A stretch of 64,000 nt of DNA from Butyrivibrio sp. (GTDB lineage Bacteria > Bacillota > Clostridia > Lachnospirales > Lachnospiraceae): NCBI GenBank assembly GCA_017446685.1, contig JAFSQI010000127.1, positions 62,001 through 126,000 on the forward strand, given 5' to 3'. The stretch's first letter is position 1. Each line of letters begins with the position of its first letter. Shown in pieces: positions 17,226 through 25,456 of the stretch. The notes beneath the pieces were generated by a model. It ran no database searches and had not been told where the DNA came from. It worked only from the letters and a program-made list of their open reading frames with translations. The position numbers were made by a program, and so were the translations under genes.

Positions 17226-17254
17226 ATTATAGCATATTGCACAATATATAGCAA
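17226..17254 (-). promoter_or_regulatory. Promoter of the hyp/flavoprotein operon
   Basis: Minus-strand TTGCTA, 17-base spacer, TATAAT: perfect -10 and ideal spacing. The spacer contains the interrupted palindrome ATATTG-TG-CAATAT (17234-17247), a good place for a repressor. It lies about 60 bases before the membrane protein ATG. Confidence 0.65.
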
Positions 17255-17355
17255 TGTAATCCAGACGTAATAAGGCAAAATGGGGCACTGACTATTTGAA
17301 AAATAGTTTCCTGTTGTACAATCATTCTTATTATTTTGTTTAATTGTCAAACATT

Positions 17356-18999
17356 TTACAAAAAGAGCTCTCTTTTTCTGTCAATCATCTTATCAAGCTG
17401 CAGCATATATAAAGAAACATCCTTAACATTGTCACATCTCTCTATTCTTCCATCACCATATACTCTTTTTGTAACAGTTCCTGCCCCAAGAGCGACAATT
17501 GATTGAACTTCTTCATTAATTAATATATTATATATTCCGGCTTTTCCTTCAGCAGCGTAACCAGTGTTTTCAAAATTACCGCTGATATTTTTCTGTCTGT
17601 ACAAATAATATGGTGAAAGTCCCATATCTTCTGCACCCTTTGCAGCTATATCCATCATTTCGGCAGTATTATTAATAGATTCAAGAACAGAAACTTTAAG
17701 TTCTCCTCTTAACTCTTTTTCATGGAGAACTTCAGCAAGTCGCGATCCTCTCTTTATTGCAAGGGAATGAACAGTCAAATCATCCGGTCTAAGCTTTTTT
17801 ATTTCTTCCATTGTATAAGCAACATCTTCAGCTGTTTCTCCCGGAAGCCCCAGAATGATATCCATATTAATGTTATCAAATCCCTGCTCTCTAGCCATCA
17901 GGAATGAATCCTTAAGCTGTTGAACAGTATGCCTTCTGCCTATCAATCTAAGGGTTTCATCTCTCATTGTCTGTGGATTAACAGATATTCTGTTAACTCC
18001 CATTTCTTTCATAGCTTTAAGTTTTTCGCTGGTAATAGAATCAGGACGCCCTGATTCAACAGTAAATTCTTTTACTCTGCTAATATCGAGCTTCTGCGAA
18101 AGAAATCCCAAAAGTCTTCTTATTTGATCCGGCTCAAGTGTAGTCGGCGTACCACCACCTACATAAATTGTATCCAGAGTTCTTCCTTTGAAGTTATCCG
18201 CAACATAATCAATTTCTTTTTCCAGGCATGTAATATAATCATCCACGATGTTTTTATACGCGCCTATAGGATAAGATGTAAAAGAGCAATACAAGCAGGT
18301 GGTCGGACAAAAAGGAATTCCAATATACAGACTATAGCCATTTTCATAATCGATATCTCTGAGAATTCTTTTTTCTCTTCTGGCAATACGGCAGCTAAGA
18401 TCAGCTTTATTATCGCTGACAAAATAAGTATTCTTCATATAATCCATAATTTCAGCATCGCTCTTACCTTTATCAATTAAATTCATAGCAATTCTTGTAG
18501 GACGAATTCCGGTAAGATTTCCCCATGGAAGCTTCTTTCCGGTAAGTTCAGACAAAACAACATAAATCAGCTTCTTAATAGCATTTTTAGAAGTATCAAG
18601 CTCTCTTTTTTCTCCGTCAGTAGATTTATTTTCAAAGTTACCTGAAACTATATCCGCATAATCCATCTTTGCACTAAGCATATCGCCGGATAAAGTAAGT
18701 GTGCATTTTACGTTTTCATCAAAAGAGTTTTCAAATCCGTTTTTAGCTGTTTTTGCTTTTATTCTGACATAGCCTTTAATGCAGAAATCCATTCTTTCTT
18801 CATAAAAATCAATATATGTGGCATTTTCAATATCGTGAATATCCAAATGTTTAGCACTAGATATTTCAGCCAGTGAATCTTTATCTCCATCATTCTCATT
18901 AATAATAAGAAGCTTCACATCTTCTGATGGATAAAATGCTTTAAAAAGTGAATGAATATCGTACTGATATCTGTCCTCATTTAAAATAATAATCTTCAT
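17356..18999 (-). CDS. hemZ: HemZ-type coproporphyrinogen dehydrogenase (radical SAM)
   Basis: A 547-residue radical SAM protein of the HemN/HemZ group. The cluster-binding motif is CPTTCLYCSF (CxxxCxxC) at about residues 229-236, and TIYVGGGTPTTL and PQTMRDETLRLIGRRHT are typical of oxygen-independent coproporphyrinogen oxidase relatives. The extra N-terminal domain of about 165 residues marks HemZ rather than HemN/HemW. The order apt-relA-MBL hydrolase-hemZ is common in clostridia. No other haem gene is present, so the substrate is not proven; some HemN-like proteins are haem chaperones. Confidence 0.85.
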   Translation of the reverse strand: MKIIILNEDRYQYDIHSLFKAFYPSEDVKLLIINENDGDKDSLAEISSAKHLDIHDIENATYIDFYEERMDFCIKGYVRIKAKTAKNGFENSFDENVKCTLTLSGDMLSAKMDYADIVSGNFENKSTDGEKRELDTSKNAIKKLIYVVLSELTGKKLPWGNLTGIRPTRIAMNLIDKGKSDAEIMDYMKNTYFVSDNKADLSCRIARREKRILRDIDYENGYSLYIGIPFCPTTCLYCSFTSYPIGAYKNIVDDYITCLEKEIDYVADNFKGRTLDTIYVGGGTPTTLEPDQIRRLLGFLSQKLDISRVKEFTVESGRPDSITSEKLKAMKEMGVNRISVNPQTMRDETLRLIGRRHTVQQLKDSFLMAREQGFDNINMDIILGLPGETAEDVAYTMEEIKKLRPDDLTVHSLAIKRGSRLAEVLHEKELRGELKVSVLESINNTAEMMDIAAKGAEDMGLSPYYLYRQKNISGNFENTGYAAEGKAGIYNILINEEVQSIVALGAGTVTKRVYGDGRIERCDNVKDVSLYMLQLDKMIDRKRELFL

Positions 19000-19006
19000 A
19001 ATTACC

Positions 19007-19054
19007 TCAAAAAAATTCGCTGGACTGATGTAATCTATTCATCATACCAGCGAA
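19007..19054 (-). terminator. Intrinsic terminator after the MBL-fold hydrolase
   Basis: Stem TTCGCTGG / CCAGCGAA with an inner TGATG / CATCA helix, followed on the minus strand by seven T. It falls 19 bases after the upstream gene and directly before hemZ, so hemZ would depend on read-through or on its own promoter. Confidence 0.75.
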
Positions 19055-19072
19055 AAAAACTTTAGGGTTTAG

Positions 19073-19732
19073 TTATAATCTCACAAAAGGGTTATACACT
19101 TTCTCATGCTCAATTATCGTGCTTTCCCCATGGCCGGGATATACAACTGTATCATCCGGCAATTCAAAAAGCTTATCGTTTATTGATCTTACAAGCTCGC
19201 TTGTTGAACCAGTAGGAAAATCACTTCTCCCAACAGACTCTTCAAAAAGAGTATCACCACTAATGAGGATGTGTTCTTCTTCAAAATAATAACAGCAGCT
19301 ACCGGAAGTATGTCCCGGAGTAGAAATAAGTCTGCATGAAAGTCCTGCCGCTGTGATTATTTCTCCATCTTTGTAAAATATATCCGGAACAATAGATAGA
19401 TGCATTCCGTAATCATTGGATAAGTTAAGGTAAATATCCTTACACATTGCCATTTCTTTTTCGAAACAACCTATCTTAGCTCCGGATAAATCTCTAAGTT
19501 CCTTAGCACCGCCTATATGATCAAAATGCCCATGAGTAAGCAGGATAAGATCAATAATAAATCCTTTTTCCTTAAGCGTTTCATATATAAGCTTGCCTTT
19601 ATCGGCAGGATCAAAAAATATCCCATGCCTGCAGCCATTTTCATCGATTCTGTCTTCGTCATACACAAAATAACAGTTGGTGCCGATCATGCCAAGTGTC
19701 ATTGTTCCAACTTTAACATTATGAGTGCTCAT
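19073..19732 (-). CDS. Metallo-beta-lactamase-fold hydrolase (glyoxalase II-like)
   Basis: This 219-residue protein has the full binuclear metal set of the family: THGHFDHIGG, TPGHTSGSCCYY, SGDTLFEESVGRSDF and PGHGESTIIEHEK. It resembles the short hydroxyacylglutathione-hydrolase-like proteins (YqgX/GloB type). Since clostridia generally lack glutathione, the substrate is open. Its start codon overlaps the relA stop by one base (TGATG), so it is translationally coupled to relA, a conserved clostridial arrangement. Confidence 0.9.
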   Translation of the reverse strand: MSTHNVKVGTMTLGMIGTNCYFVYDEDRIDENGCRHGIFFDPADKGKLIYETLKEKGFIIDLILLTHGHFDHIGGAKELRDLSGAKIGCFEKEMAMCKDIYLNLSNDYGMHLSIVPDIFYKDGEIITAAGLSCRLISTPGHTSGSCCYYFEEEHILISGDTLFEESVGRSDFPTGSTSELVRSINDKLFELPDDTVVYPGHGESTIIEHEKVYNPFVRL

Positions 19733-22014
19733 CAGCCAGTAGTCCTCTCAATATCTATTACGCTGTCAATCTGCCTTATCTTATCAACTATCTCTCGAAG
19801 CTGATCTCTTGATGATACCTGGAAGGACGTTTCCATTGTAGCAAGCCCCTGCTTACTTGTTCTTGTATTCATTGAAATAATATCAATATTTTTCTCCGTA
19901 AGTGCTCTGGAAATATCTGCTAAAAGACCACTTCTGTTATTAGCAAATATCTTAATGGTAGCAGCATATTTACCACCACCTTCAGGAGAATCAGACTGCC
20001 ACTTGGCCTCTATAAGCCTTGTTCTGTCCTCTTCCTGCATCTTAATAACATTGACACAATCACGGCGATGAATAGATACACCTCGTCCTCTTGTTACAAA
20101 TCCGCAAATATCATCTCCAGGTACAGGATTACAGCATTTTGAAAATCTTACTGCAACATCATGAACGCCTTTTACAATAATAGCATTTTCAGAACCGGAA
20201 ACCTGCGGCGTAATATTTGACTCAGCAACAGCTGCAAGAACTTCCTCATCAGTTATATTTCGCTTATGCTCCTTGTCACCAAGCTCAAGCATTTTGTTGA
20301 TAATCTGACCTTCTCTTAAACCTCCATGCCCGACAGCAGCAAGGATTGCATTCCAGTCATGAAAACCATATTTTTTTATAACTATATTCTGAAATTCAGG
20401 TTTTGATATAGCAAAAAGGTCAATGCCCTTACTCTTGCAATATTCAATAAGTAATTCTCTGCCCTTTGCAATATTTTCTTCCTTAAGTTCATTTCTAAAC
20501 CACTGATTGATCTTATTTTTGGTAGAAGTAGCCTTTGCAATAGAAAGCCAGTCTCTACTTGGGCCTCTGGAATTCTGGCTGGTGATAATTTCGATTCTAT
20601 CACCATTTTGAATCTTGTAATCTATAGGTACAAGCTTTCCGTTAACCTTTGCACCAATCATTTTGTTACCTACAGCACTGTGAACACTGTAAGCAAAATC
20701 GATAGGTGTAGAACCGGCAGGGAGATTTTTTACCTCACCGGTTGGAGTAAAGCAATAAACATCTTCTGAGAAAAGATTAAGATCGCTCTTAAGAAGATTC
20801 ATAAACTCCTGATTGTCAGACATATCCTGTTGCCATTCCAAAATCTGACGAAGCCAGATAAGCTTCTCTTCCTCGCCCTTTTCTGGCTTCTTGCCATCAG
20901 ATGTCTCTTTATATTTCCAATGCGCAGCAATACCATATTCGGCAGCTCTGTGCATATCATAGGTACGAATCTGTATCTCAAAAGGCTGCCCCGTCTGACC
21001 AATCAAAGTGGTGTGCAGTGATTGATACATATTGGGTTTGGGCATAGCAATATAATCTTTAAATCTTCCAGGAATTGGTTTATACAATTCATGGATAACG
21101 CCTAAAGCCGCATAACAGTCTTTAACGGTTGCGACAATTATCCTGATTGCAAAAAGATCATAAATCTGATCCAAAGTCTTATTCTGGTTGCGCATCTTCT
21201 TGTATATACTAAAGAAATGCTTTACTCGTCCGTTTACTTCACCCTGAATACCTGCATCCTTTATGCTCTCACGAACATGATTACAGATATCTTCGACATA
21301 CTTTTCCCTCTCACTTTTTCTGGCAGCAACCTTATCTACAAGGTCATAATAAACATCGGGTTTGAGATATTTAAGGGACAGATCATCAAGTTCAACTTTG
21401 ATTCTGCTGATACCAAGTCTGCCGGCTATAGGTGAATATATATCAAGAGTCTCCTGGGCAATTCTCTGCTGCTTCTCAGGCGGCATATGTGCAAGAGTGC
21501 GCATATTATGTAATCTGTCGGCAAGTTTTATAAGAATAACTCTTATATCCTTTGCCATAGCCAAAAACATTTTTCGCAGGTTCTGTGCCTGCATATCAAT
21601 CTGTTCCTGGGTCTTATTGGAATTGTCAGTAGATAACTGCAAAGCAGTCAATTTAGTGACGCCATCAACTAAAAGAGCTACATCAGCGCCAAAATCCGCT
21701 TCAATTTCTTCCTTAGTTAAAATCGTATCTTCAACAACATCATGAAGAAGCCCCGCCGCTATAGTCTCCTTATCCATCTCTAAATCGGCAAGAATAATAG
21801 CCACACAAAGAGGGTGAATTATATAAGGTTCACCTGATTTGCGTAGCTGGTCTTTATGAGCTTCAGCCGCTTCCTGATAAGCTTTCTCAATAAGGGTGAT
21901 GTCATCAGACGGGTGATATTTTCTCACACGACTGATGAGTCCCTTATAAAGAGATTCCGGCGCCTGAAATTCTTTTATGGCTTCAATTTTTCCATCGTCG
22001 AAATTTTGTGGCAT
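19732..22014 (-). CDS. relA: Bifunctional (p)ppGpp synthetase/hydrolase RelA/SpoT
   Basis: Controls the stringent response. The 760-residue protein has, in order, the HD hydrolase domain (about 45-195, with LLHDVVEDT), the synthetase domain (about 235-350, RFKDYIAMPKPNMYQSLHTT), a TGS domain (about 400-460), a Cys-rich/zinc-finger region (FSKCCNPVPGD) and a C-terminal ACT domain (about 680-755). Both catalytic halves look intact, so it should both make and degrade (p)ppGpp. It lies 3 bases after apt, the usual partner. Confidence 0.97.
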   Translation of the reverse strand: MPQNFDDGKIEAIKEFQAPESLYKGLISRVRKYHPSDDITLIEKAYQEAAEAHKDQLRKSGEPYIIHPLCVAIILADLEMDKETIAAGLLHDVVEDTILTKEEIEADFGADVALLVDGVTKLTALQLSTDNSNKTQEQIDMQAQNLRKMFLAMAKDIRVILIKLADRLHNMRTLAHMPPEKQQRIAQETLDIYSPIAGRLGISRIKVELDDLSLKYLKPDVYYDLVDKVAARKSEREKYVEDICNHVRESIKDAGIQGEVNGRVKHFFSIYKKMRNQNKTLDQIYDLFAIRIIVATVKDCYAALGVIHELYKPIPGRFKDYIAMPKPNMYQSLHTTLIGQTGQPFEIQIRTYDMHRAAEYGIAAHWKYKETSDGKKPEKGEEEKLIWLRQILEWQQDMSDNQEFMNLLKSDLNLFSEDVYCFTPTGEVKNLPAGSTPIDFAYSVHSAVGNKMIGAKVNGKLVPIDYKIQNGDRIEIITSQNSRGPSRDWLSIAKATSTKNKINQWFRNELKEENIAKGRELLIEYCKSKGIDLFAISKPEFQNIVIKKYGFHDWNAILAAVGHGGLREGQIINKMLELGDKEHKRNITDEEVLAAVAESNITPQVSGSENAIIVKGVHDVAVRFSKCCNPVPGDDICGFVTRGRGVSIHRRDCVNVIKMQEEDRTRLIEAKWQSDSPEGGGKYAATIKIFANNRSGLLADISRALTEKNIDIISMNTRTSKQGLATMETSFQVSSRDQLREIVDKIRQIDSVIDIERTTG

Positions 22015-22017
22015 AAA

Positions 22018-22542
22018 TTACTTACCTTCGTAACTTATTGCAGCATCAAGTCTATAATTGCTGATTCTCTCTCTACCCTTAAGTCCCTTGAGTTCCATAA
22101 GTACAAGAACACCTGCAACTTCTCCGCCAAGCTTCTCAACAAGCTTGATCATAGCTTCGATAGTTCCACCTGTAGCCATGAGGTCATCAACCAAAAGAAC
22201 CTTCTGCCCCGGCTTAATTGCATCTTTATGAAGCTCAAGTACAGCCTTGCCATACTCAAGATCATATTCAACCTCTATAGTCTCGCAAGGGAGCTTGCCC
22301 TTCTTTCTTACAGGGACAAGTGCCTTCCCTCTGTTATATGCAATAGGTGCGCTAAAAATAAAACCTCTTGACTCAGCACCAAGTACAACATCGAAATCAA
22401 GGTCTTTTACCATATCCTGCATTTTATCAATAGCAAGATGGAAGCCATCAGGATCCTGTAAAACAGAAGTAATATCTCTGAACATGATTCCTTTTTCCGG
22501 GAAATCCGGTATTGTTCTTACATAATCTTGTAATTCTTTCAT
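22018..22542 (-). CDS. apt: Adenine phosphoribosyltransferase
   Basis: Salvages adenine with PRPP to give AMP. The 174-residue protein is the usual length and carries the PRPP-binding motif VLLVDDLMATGGT and the family opening DYVRTIPDFPEKGIMFRDITSVL. First gene of the apt-relA-MBL hydrolase group. The promoter upstream has an extended -10. Confidence 0.97.
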   Translation of the reverse strand: MKELQDYVRTIPDFPEKGIMFRDITSVLQDPDGFHLAIDKMQDMVKDLDFDVVLGAESRGFIFSAPIAYNRGKALVPVRKKGKLPCETIEVEYDLEYGKAVLELHKDAIKPGQKVLLVDDLMATGGTIEAMIKLVEKLGGEVAGVLVLMELKGLKGRERISNYRLDAAISYEGK

Positions 22543-22582
22543 TTTTAAAGATCCTCTCTTTGAAACAATTCTTCAATTTAAT

Positions 22583-22611
22583 ATTATATCATAAATATCG
22601 TACTTTTAAAC
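22583..22611 (-). promoter_or_regulatory. Promoter of apt-relA
   Basis: Minus-strand perfect TATAAT preceded by TGA (extended -10, TGnTATAAT) and a weak -35 GTTTAA at 17 bases. About 40 bases before the apt ATG. Divergent to the tRNA promoter. Confidence 0.6.
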
Positions 22612-22620
22612 AACTATTCC

Positions 22621-22649
22621 TTGTAAAATTATTAATATAAATGTATAAT
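22621..22649 (+). promoter_or_regulatory. Promoter of tRNA-Thr
   Basis: TTGTAA, 17-base spacer, TATAAT; 24 bases separate the -10 from the mature tRNA 5' end. Confidence 0.65.
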
Positions 22650-22673
22650 GAATATTGTGCTTTTCAAAAAGAT

Positions 22674-22746
22674 GCTGGAATAGCGCAGTTGGTAGCGCAA
22701 CTGATTCGTAATCAGTAGGTCGTGGGTTCAAGTCCCATTTCCAGCT
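22674..22746 (+). tRNA. tRNA-Thr, anticodon CGU
   Basis: A full cloverleaf can be folded: acceptor GCTGGAA / TTCCAGC, D stem GCGC / GCGC, anticodon stem ACTGA / TCAGT with loop TTCGTAA (anticodon CGT, reads ACG), T stem GTGGG / CCCAT with TTCAAGT loop, discriminator T. CCA is not encoded. A T-run follows directly. Confidence 0.97.
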
Positions 22747-22763
22747 TTTTTAATAAAACATTC

Positions 22764-22800
22764 AAAAATGTCGGTTCACTTATTCTGAATCGACATTTTT
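22764..22800. terminator. Bidirectional terminator between tRNA-Thr and the GlgB-like gene
   Basis: 15-bp stem (AAAAATGTCGGTTCA against TGAATCGACATTTTT, one G-T pair) with a 7-base loop, A-run on one side and T-run on the other, so it can serve both convergent units. Confidence 0.75.
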
Positions 22801-22807
22801 TATTTTG

Positions 22808-22842
22808 TAGAGCCACTGATTTATATTAAGTCAGTGGCTCTA
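22808..22842 (-). terminator. Second hairpin after the GlgB-like gene
   Basis: Perfect 12-bp stem (TAGAGCCACTGA / TCAGTGGCTCTA) around an 11-base loop, 35 bases past the GlgB-like stop codon. There is no T-run directly after it, so it may act with the next hairpin or protect the mRNA 3' end. Confidence 0.5.
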
Positions 22843-22876
22843 GTAAAAGTAAACAGACCAGCAGTCTTCTACCCGA

Positions 22877-25381
22877 TTATTTTGTTTCCTTCTTAATTGT
22901 CTTTTTTACCGATGTTTTCTTTACAGAACTGCCGTTTTTTCTTGATGAACTTTTCTTTGGCGCAGTCTTTTTCTCAGATGGCTTTGCAGAAGAAACGCTT
23001 CCCAGAACCTGTTCTGTAACTATGCTTGAGATTCTTTCTTCCTGAATCTTCTCATACTTTTCTTCTATTGCTTTTTCCTGCTCAACAATTTCTTTTTCAT
23101 ATTTGAGCTTAAGCTCTGCAAGAAGCTGCTGTTCTTCAAGATCCTGCTTTTCTTTTAATTCCTTTAATTTTTGTGCACGCTCATTTTCTTTTTTAATTTC
23201 TTCTTCTTCCCTGATGGCACGAATCTTCTTTTCCTGCTCAGTGTAAGGAATAAAGCTCAAAATTGAGACTGAACAAGGCGCAAGCTTAAGTGAGATGCTG
23301 TAGTCTCTGCCATCAACAAGTTTTCTGACAGATTCTCTCTTGCCTTCATTCAAAACTCCTGTTCCACCGTAGCTAAGATCATCACTGTTAAATATTTCTG
23401 TATATCTGCCATCAGCAGGAACACCTATTTCAAAATCTCTGCCAACACCTGCAAGATTTGCTACTACAAGCAGTCTTTCAACGTCATTGCTGCTCTTTCT
23501 TATAAATGAAATCATGCATTCGGAAGCTGCCATATTATTTATCCACTCATAACCACTGTCTGAGCTGTCAAGCTGATGAAGTGCATCATGCTTGTAATAT
23601 ATCTCATTAAGCTTCTTTAAAAGATTTTCTACAAATACTGCCTGGTCAATTGTAAGGGCATCCGGCTCCATATAAAGATGTTTTCTTCCCGGATGTGTAT
23701 ACATAAGTCCAAGTGCTAGTCTAAGATTTGCCATCTTCTGACCGGAATCACCTGGCATAAGATAATAAAGCCCCTCTAATCCTTTTTCAATATCTTCATG
23801 AGTAAATGCAAGAATAAATCTCTCTGTATAACTATAAATCAAACTAAACGTAAGCTCATCATGATGACCTGATCTGAAAAGAGGATCGTTCTGCATATAT
23901 GAAATAAAGTCTCTTGTCCAACCATTATTCCATTTATAATCAAAGCCCAGTCCGCCGTTGTCGACATCTTCTGTAAGCTGAGGCCAGCAGGCTGTTTCTT
24001 TTGTTATCATCATGATACCGGGATTATCCTTGTGAATAACCTGATTCATATGCTTAATAAACTCAAGTGCTTCCAGATTTTCATTGCCGCCATAGATATT
24101 AGGCATCCACTCTCCGGGATTTCTGTCATAATCAAGGTAAAGAATCCTTGAAATATCTGATGTTCTAAGTCCATCAATATGGAAATTCTCAATCCAGTAC
24201 AGAGCATTTGAAATAAGGAAATTAGATACTTCTTTTCTACCATAATCAAATACAAGGTCACCTGATTTAGGAGATACTCCAATTCGGGGGTCCGCATATT
24301 CATACAAAGTTTTGCCATCAAAATCACTAAGTCCGCATGATGACTTAGGGAAAAATGTAGGCACCCAATCAAGGATTACTCTGATATCGGCATTGTGCAT
24401 TGTATTTACGAAAGTCATAAATTCTTCAACACTTCCGCTTGAATCATCAAGTGCAAAGAAATCCAGAATATGATAAAAATGTCCGGGAAGATGTTTCATT
24501 ACCGGCATAAGTTCAACTGTGTTAAAGCCATGATTCTGAACATACTCAAGTACATCTGCTGTAACTTCAGCCATAGAGCTCTTTTGTCCGTGACGTCCAG
24601 CAAAAGCTTCAAGAGAAATCTCACAGATAGAAAGTGCATCCTCATCCTTTTCAAATTTTCTTCTCTTTGCAAGCCATTTCTCATCTGTCCAGGTAATCTG
24701 TCTGTTCTTTCTTATTACAGAAATAATTCCATTTTCACCCTTTGACTCAACTGCAAAAGGATCAGGTCTCTTATAAATAAGTCCGCTTCTTGTCTTAATC
24801 TCAAACTGATACCCATCCATTTCAGACGCACCTGGAACAAAAATCTCAAAAACTCCGATAGGGTCAAGTCTGTGCATCTGGCATAATCTTCCGTCCCAGT
24901 TATTAAAGTCACCAATTACACTGACTCTCGCTGCAGAAGGTGCCCAAACAGCAAATTCTGTACCATCAACACCATTTCTTGTCTTAGGATGTGCCCCCAG
25001 CTTTTCATAAATATGGTAATGAATTCCACTGCCAAACTTAATAAAATCTTCCCTATCCATAAGCGCTTCAAAAGCATAGGGATCATATACACTCTTACTG
25101 CTTCCTGCAGTATCGGTGATTATGAATTTATATCTTATTTTATCCACATACGGAACAATTGTAGCAAAAAAGCCTGCTTCATCAGCAAGTTCCATAGGGT
25201 ATTCCTTTTTGGTATTTTCAATATAAACACTGACATTATCCGCGTCTGGATAAAATGCCTGAATAAGATAGCTGTTTCCTACCTTATGCGCCCCAAGTAT
25301 CCTGTGAGGATTATCACCATCAGAATAGATGATTTCCTCAATCTCAGGCCAGTTCATCATTTTGTACAATTTGTTATTCAC
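22877..25381 (-). CDS. GlgB-like protein with substituted catalytic residues and a coiled-coil, lysine-rich tail (probable pseudoenzyme)
   Basis: The overall plan is glycogen branching enzyme: an N-terminal CBM48 region, a GH13 barrel (SDFDGKTLYEYADPRIG; NFHIDGLR; MPNIYGGNENLEALEFIKHMN) and a C-terminal beta domain. Numbering from the GTG start, the nucleophile position in DGLRxD is Ser408, the acid/base position is Lys461 (MMITKE for MMIAEE), and the third Asp is Glu529 (THED for SHDE). About 20 residues after HPGRK are also missing. Asp338 and Arg406 remain. Residues 712-791 are a Glu/Lys-rich coiled coil and 796-834 a Lys/Ser-rich tail, absent from ordinary GlgB (about 640-740). I chose the GTG with GAGGAGGGG upstream; an ATG 19 codons earlier is possible but has a poor site. 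Activity is doubtful; a glycogen-binding or scaffold role is inference. Confidence 0.8.
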   Translation of the reverse strand: MNNKLYKMMNWPEIEEIIYSDGDNPHRILGAHKVGNSYLIQAFYPDADNVSVYIENTKKEYPMELADEAGFFATIVPYVDKIRYKFIITDTAGSSKSVYDPYAFEALMDREDFIKFGSGIHYHIYEKLGAHPKTRNGVDGTEFAVWAPSAARVSVIGDFNNWDGRLCQMHRLDPIGVFEIFVPGASEMDGYQFEIKTRSGLIYKRPDPFAVESKGENGIISVIRKNRQITWTDEKWLAKRRKFEKDEDALSICEISLEAFAGRHGQKSSMAEVTADVLEYVQNHGFNTVELMPVMKHLPGHFYHILDFFALDDSSGSVEEFMTFVNTMHNADIRVILDWVPTFFPKSSCGLSDFDGKTLYEYADPRIGVSPKSGDLVFDYGRKEVSNFLISNALYWIENFHIDGLRTSDISRILYLDYDRNPGEWMPNIYGGNENLEALEFIKHMNQVIHKDNPGIMMITKETACWPQLTEDVDNGGLGFDYKWNNGWTRDFISYMQNDPLFRSGHHDELTFSLIYSYTERFILAFTHEDIEKGLEGLYYLMPGDSGQKMANLRLALGLMYTHPGRKHLYMEPDALTIDQAVFVENLLKKLNEIYYKHDALHQLDSSDSGYEWINNMAASECMISFIRKSSNDVERLLVVANLAGVGRDFEIGVPADGRYTEIFNSDDLSYGGTGVLNEGKRESVRKLVDGRDYSISLKLAPCSVSILSFIPYTEQEKKIRAIREEEEIKKENERAQKLKELKEKQDLEEQQLLAELKLKYEKEIVEQEKAIEEKYEKIQEERISSIVTEQVLGSVSSAKPSEKKTAPKKSSSRKNGSSVKKTSVKKTIKKETK

Positions 25382-25456
25382 AAAATTCCCCTCCTCTATG
25401 AACGGTAGTTTAGTTCTGAAAATACTGACTTTTTTCATATTATTCTCAATATTTCC

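Noticed and set aside
21856-22371. Long plus-strand reading frame across the start of relA and most of apt
   Set aside because: It is antisense to two well-supported genes, has a composition unlike a real protein and no ribosome binding site.
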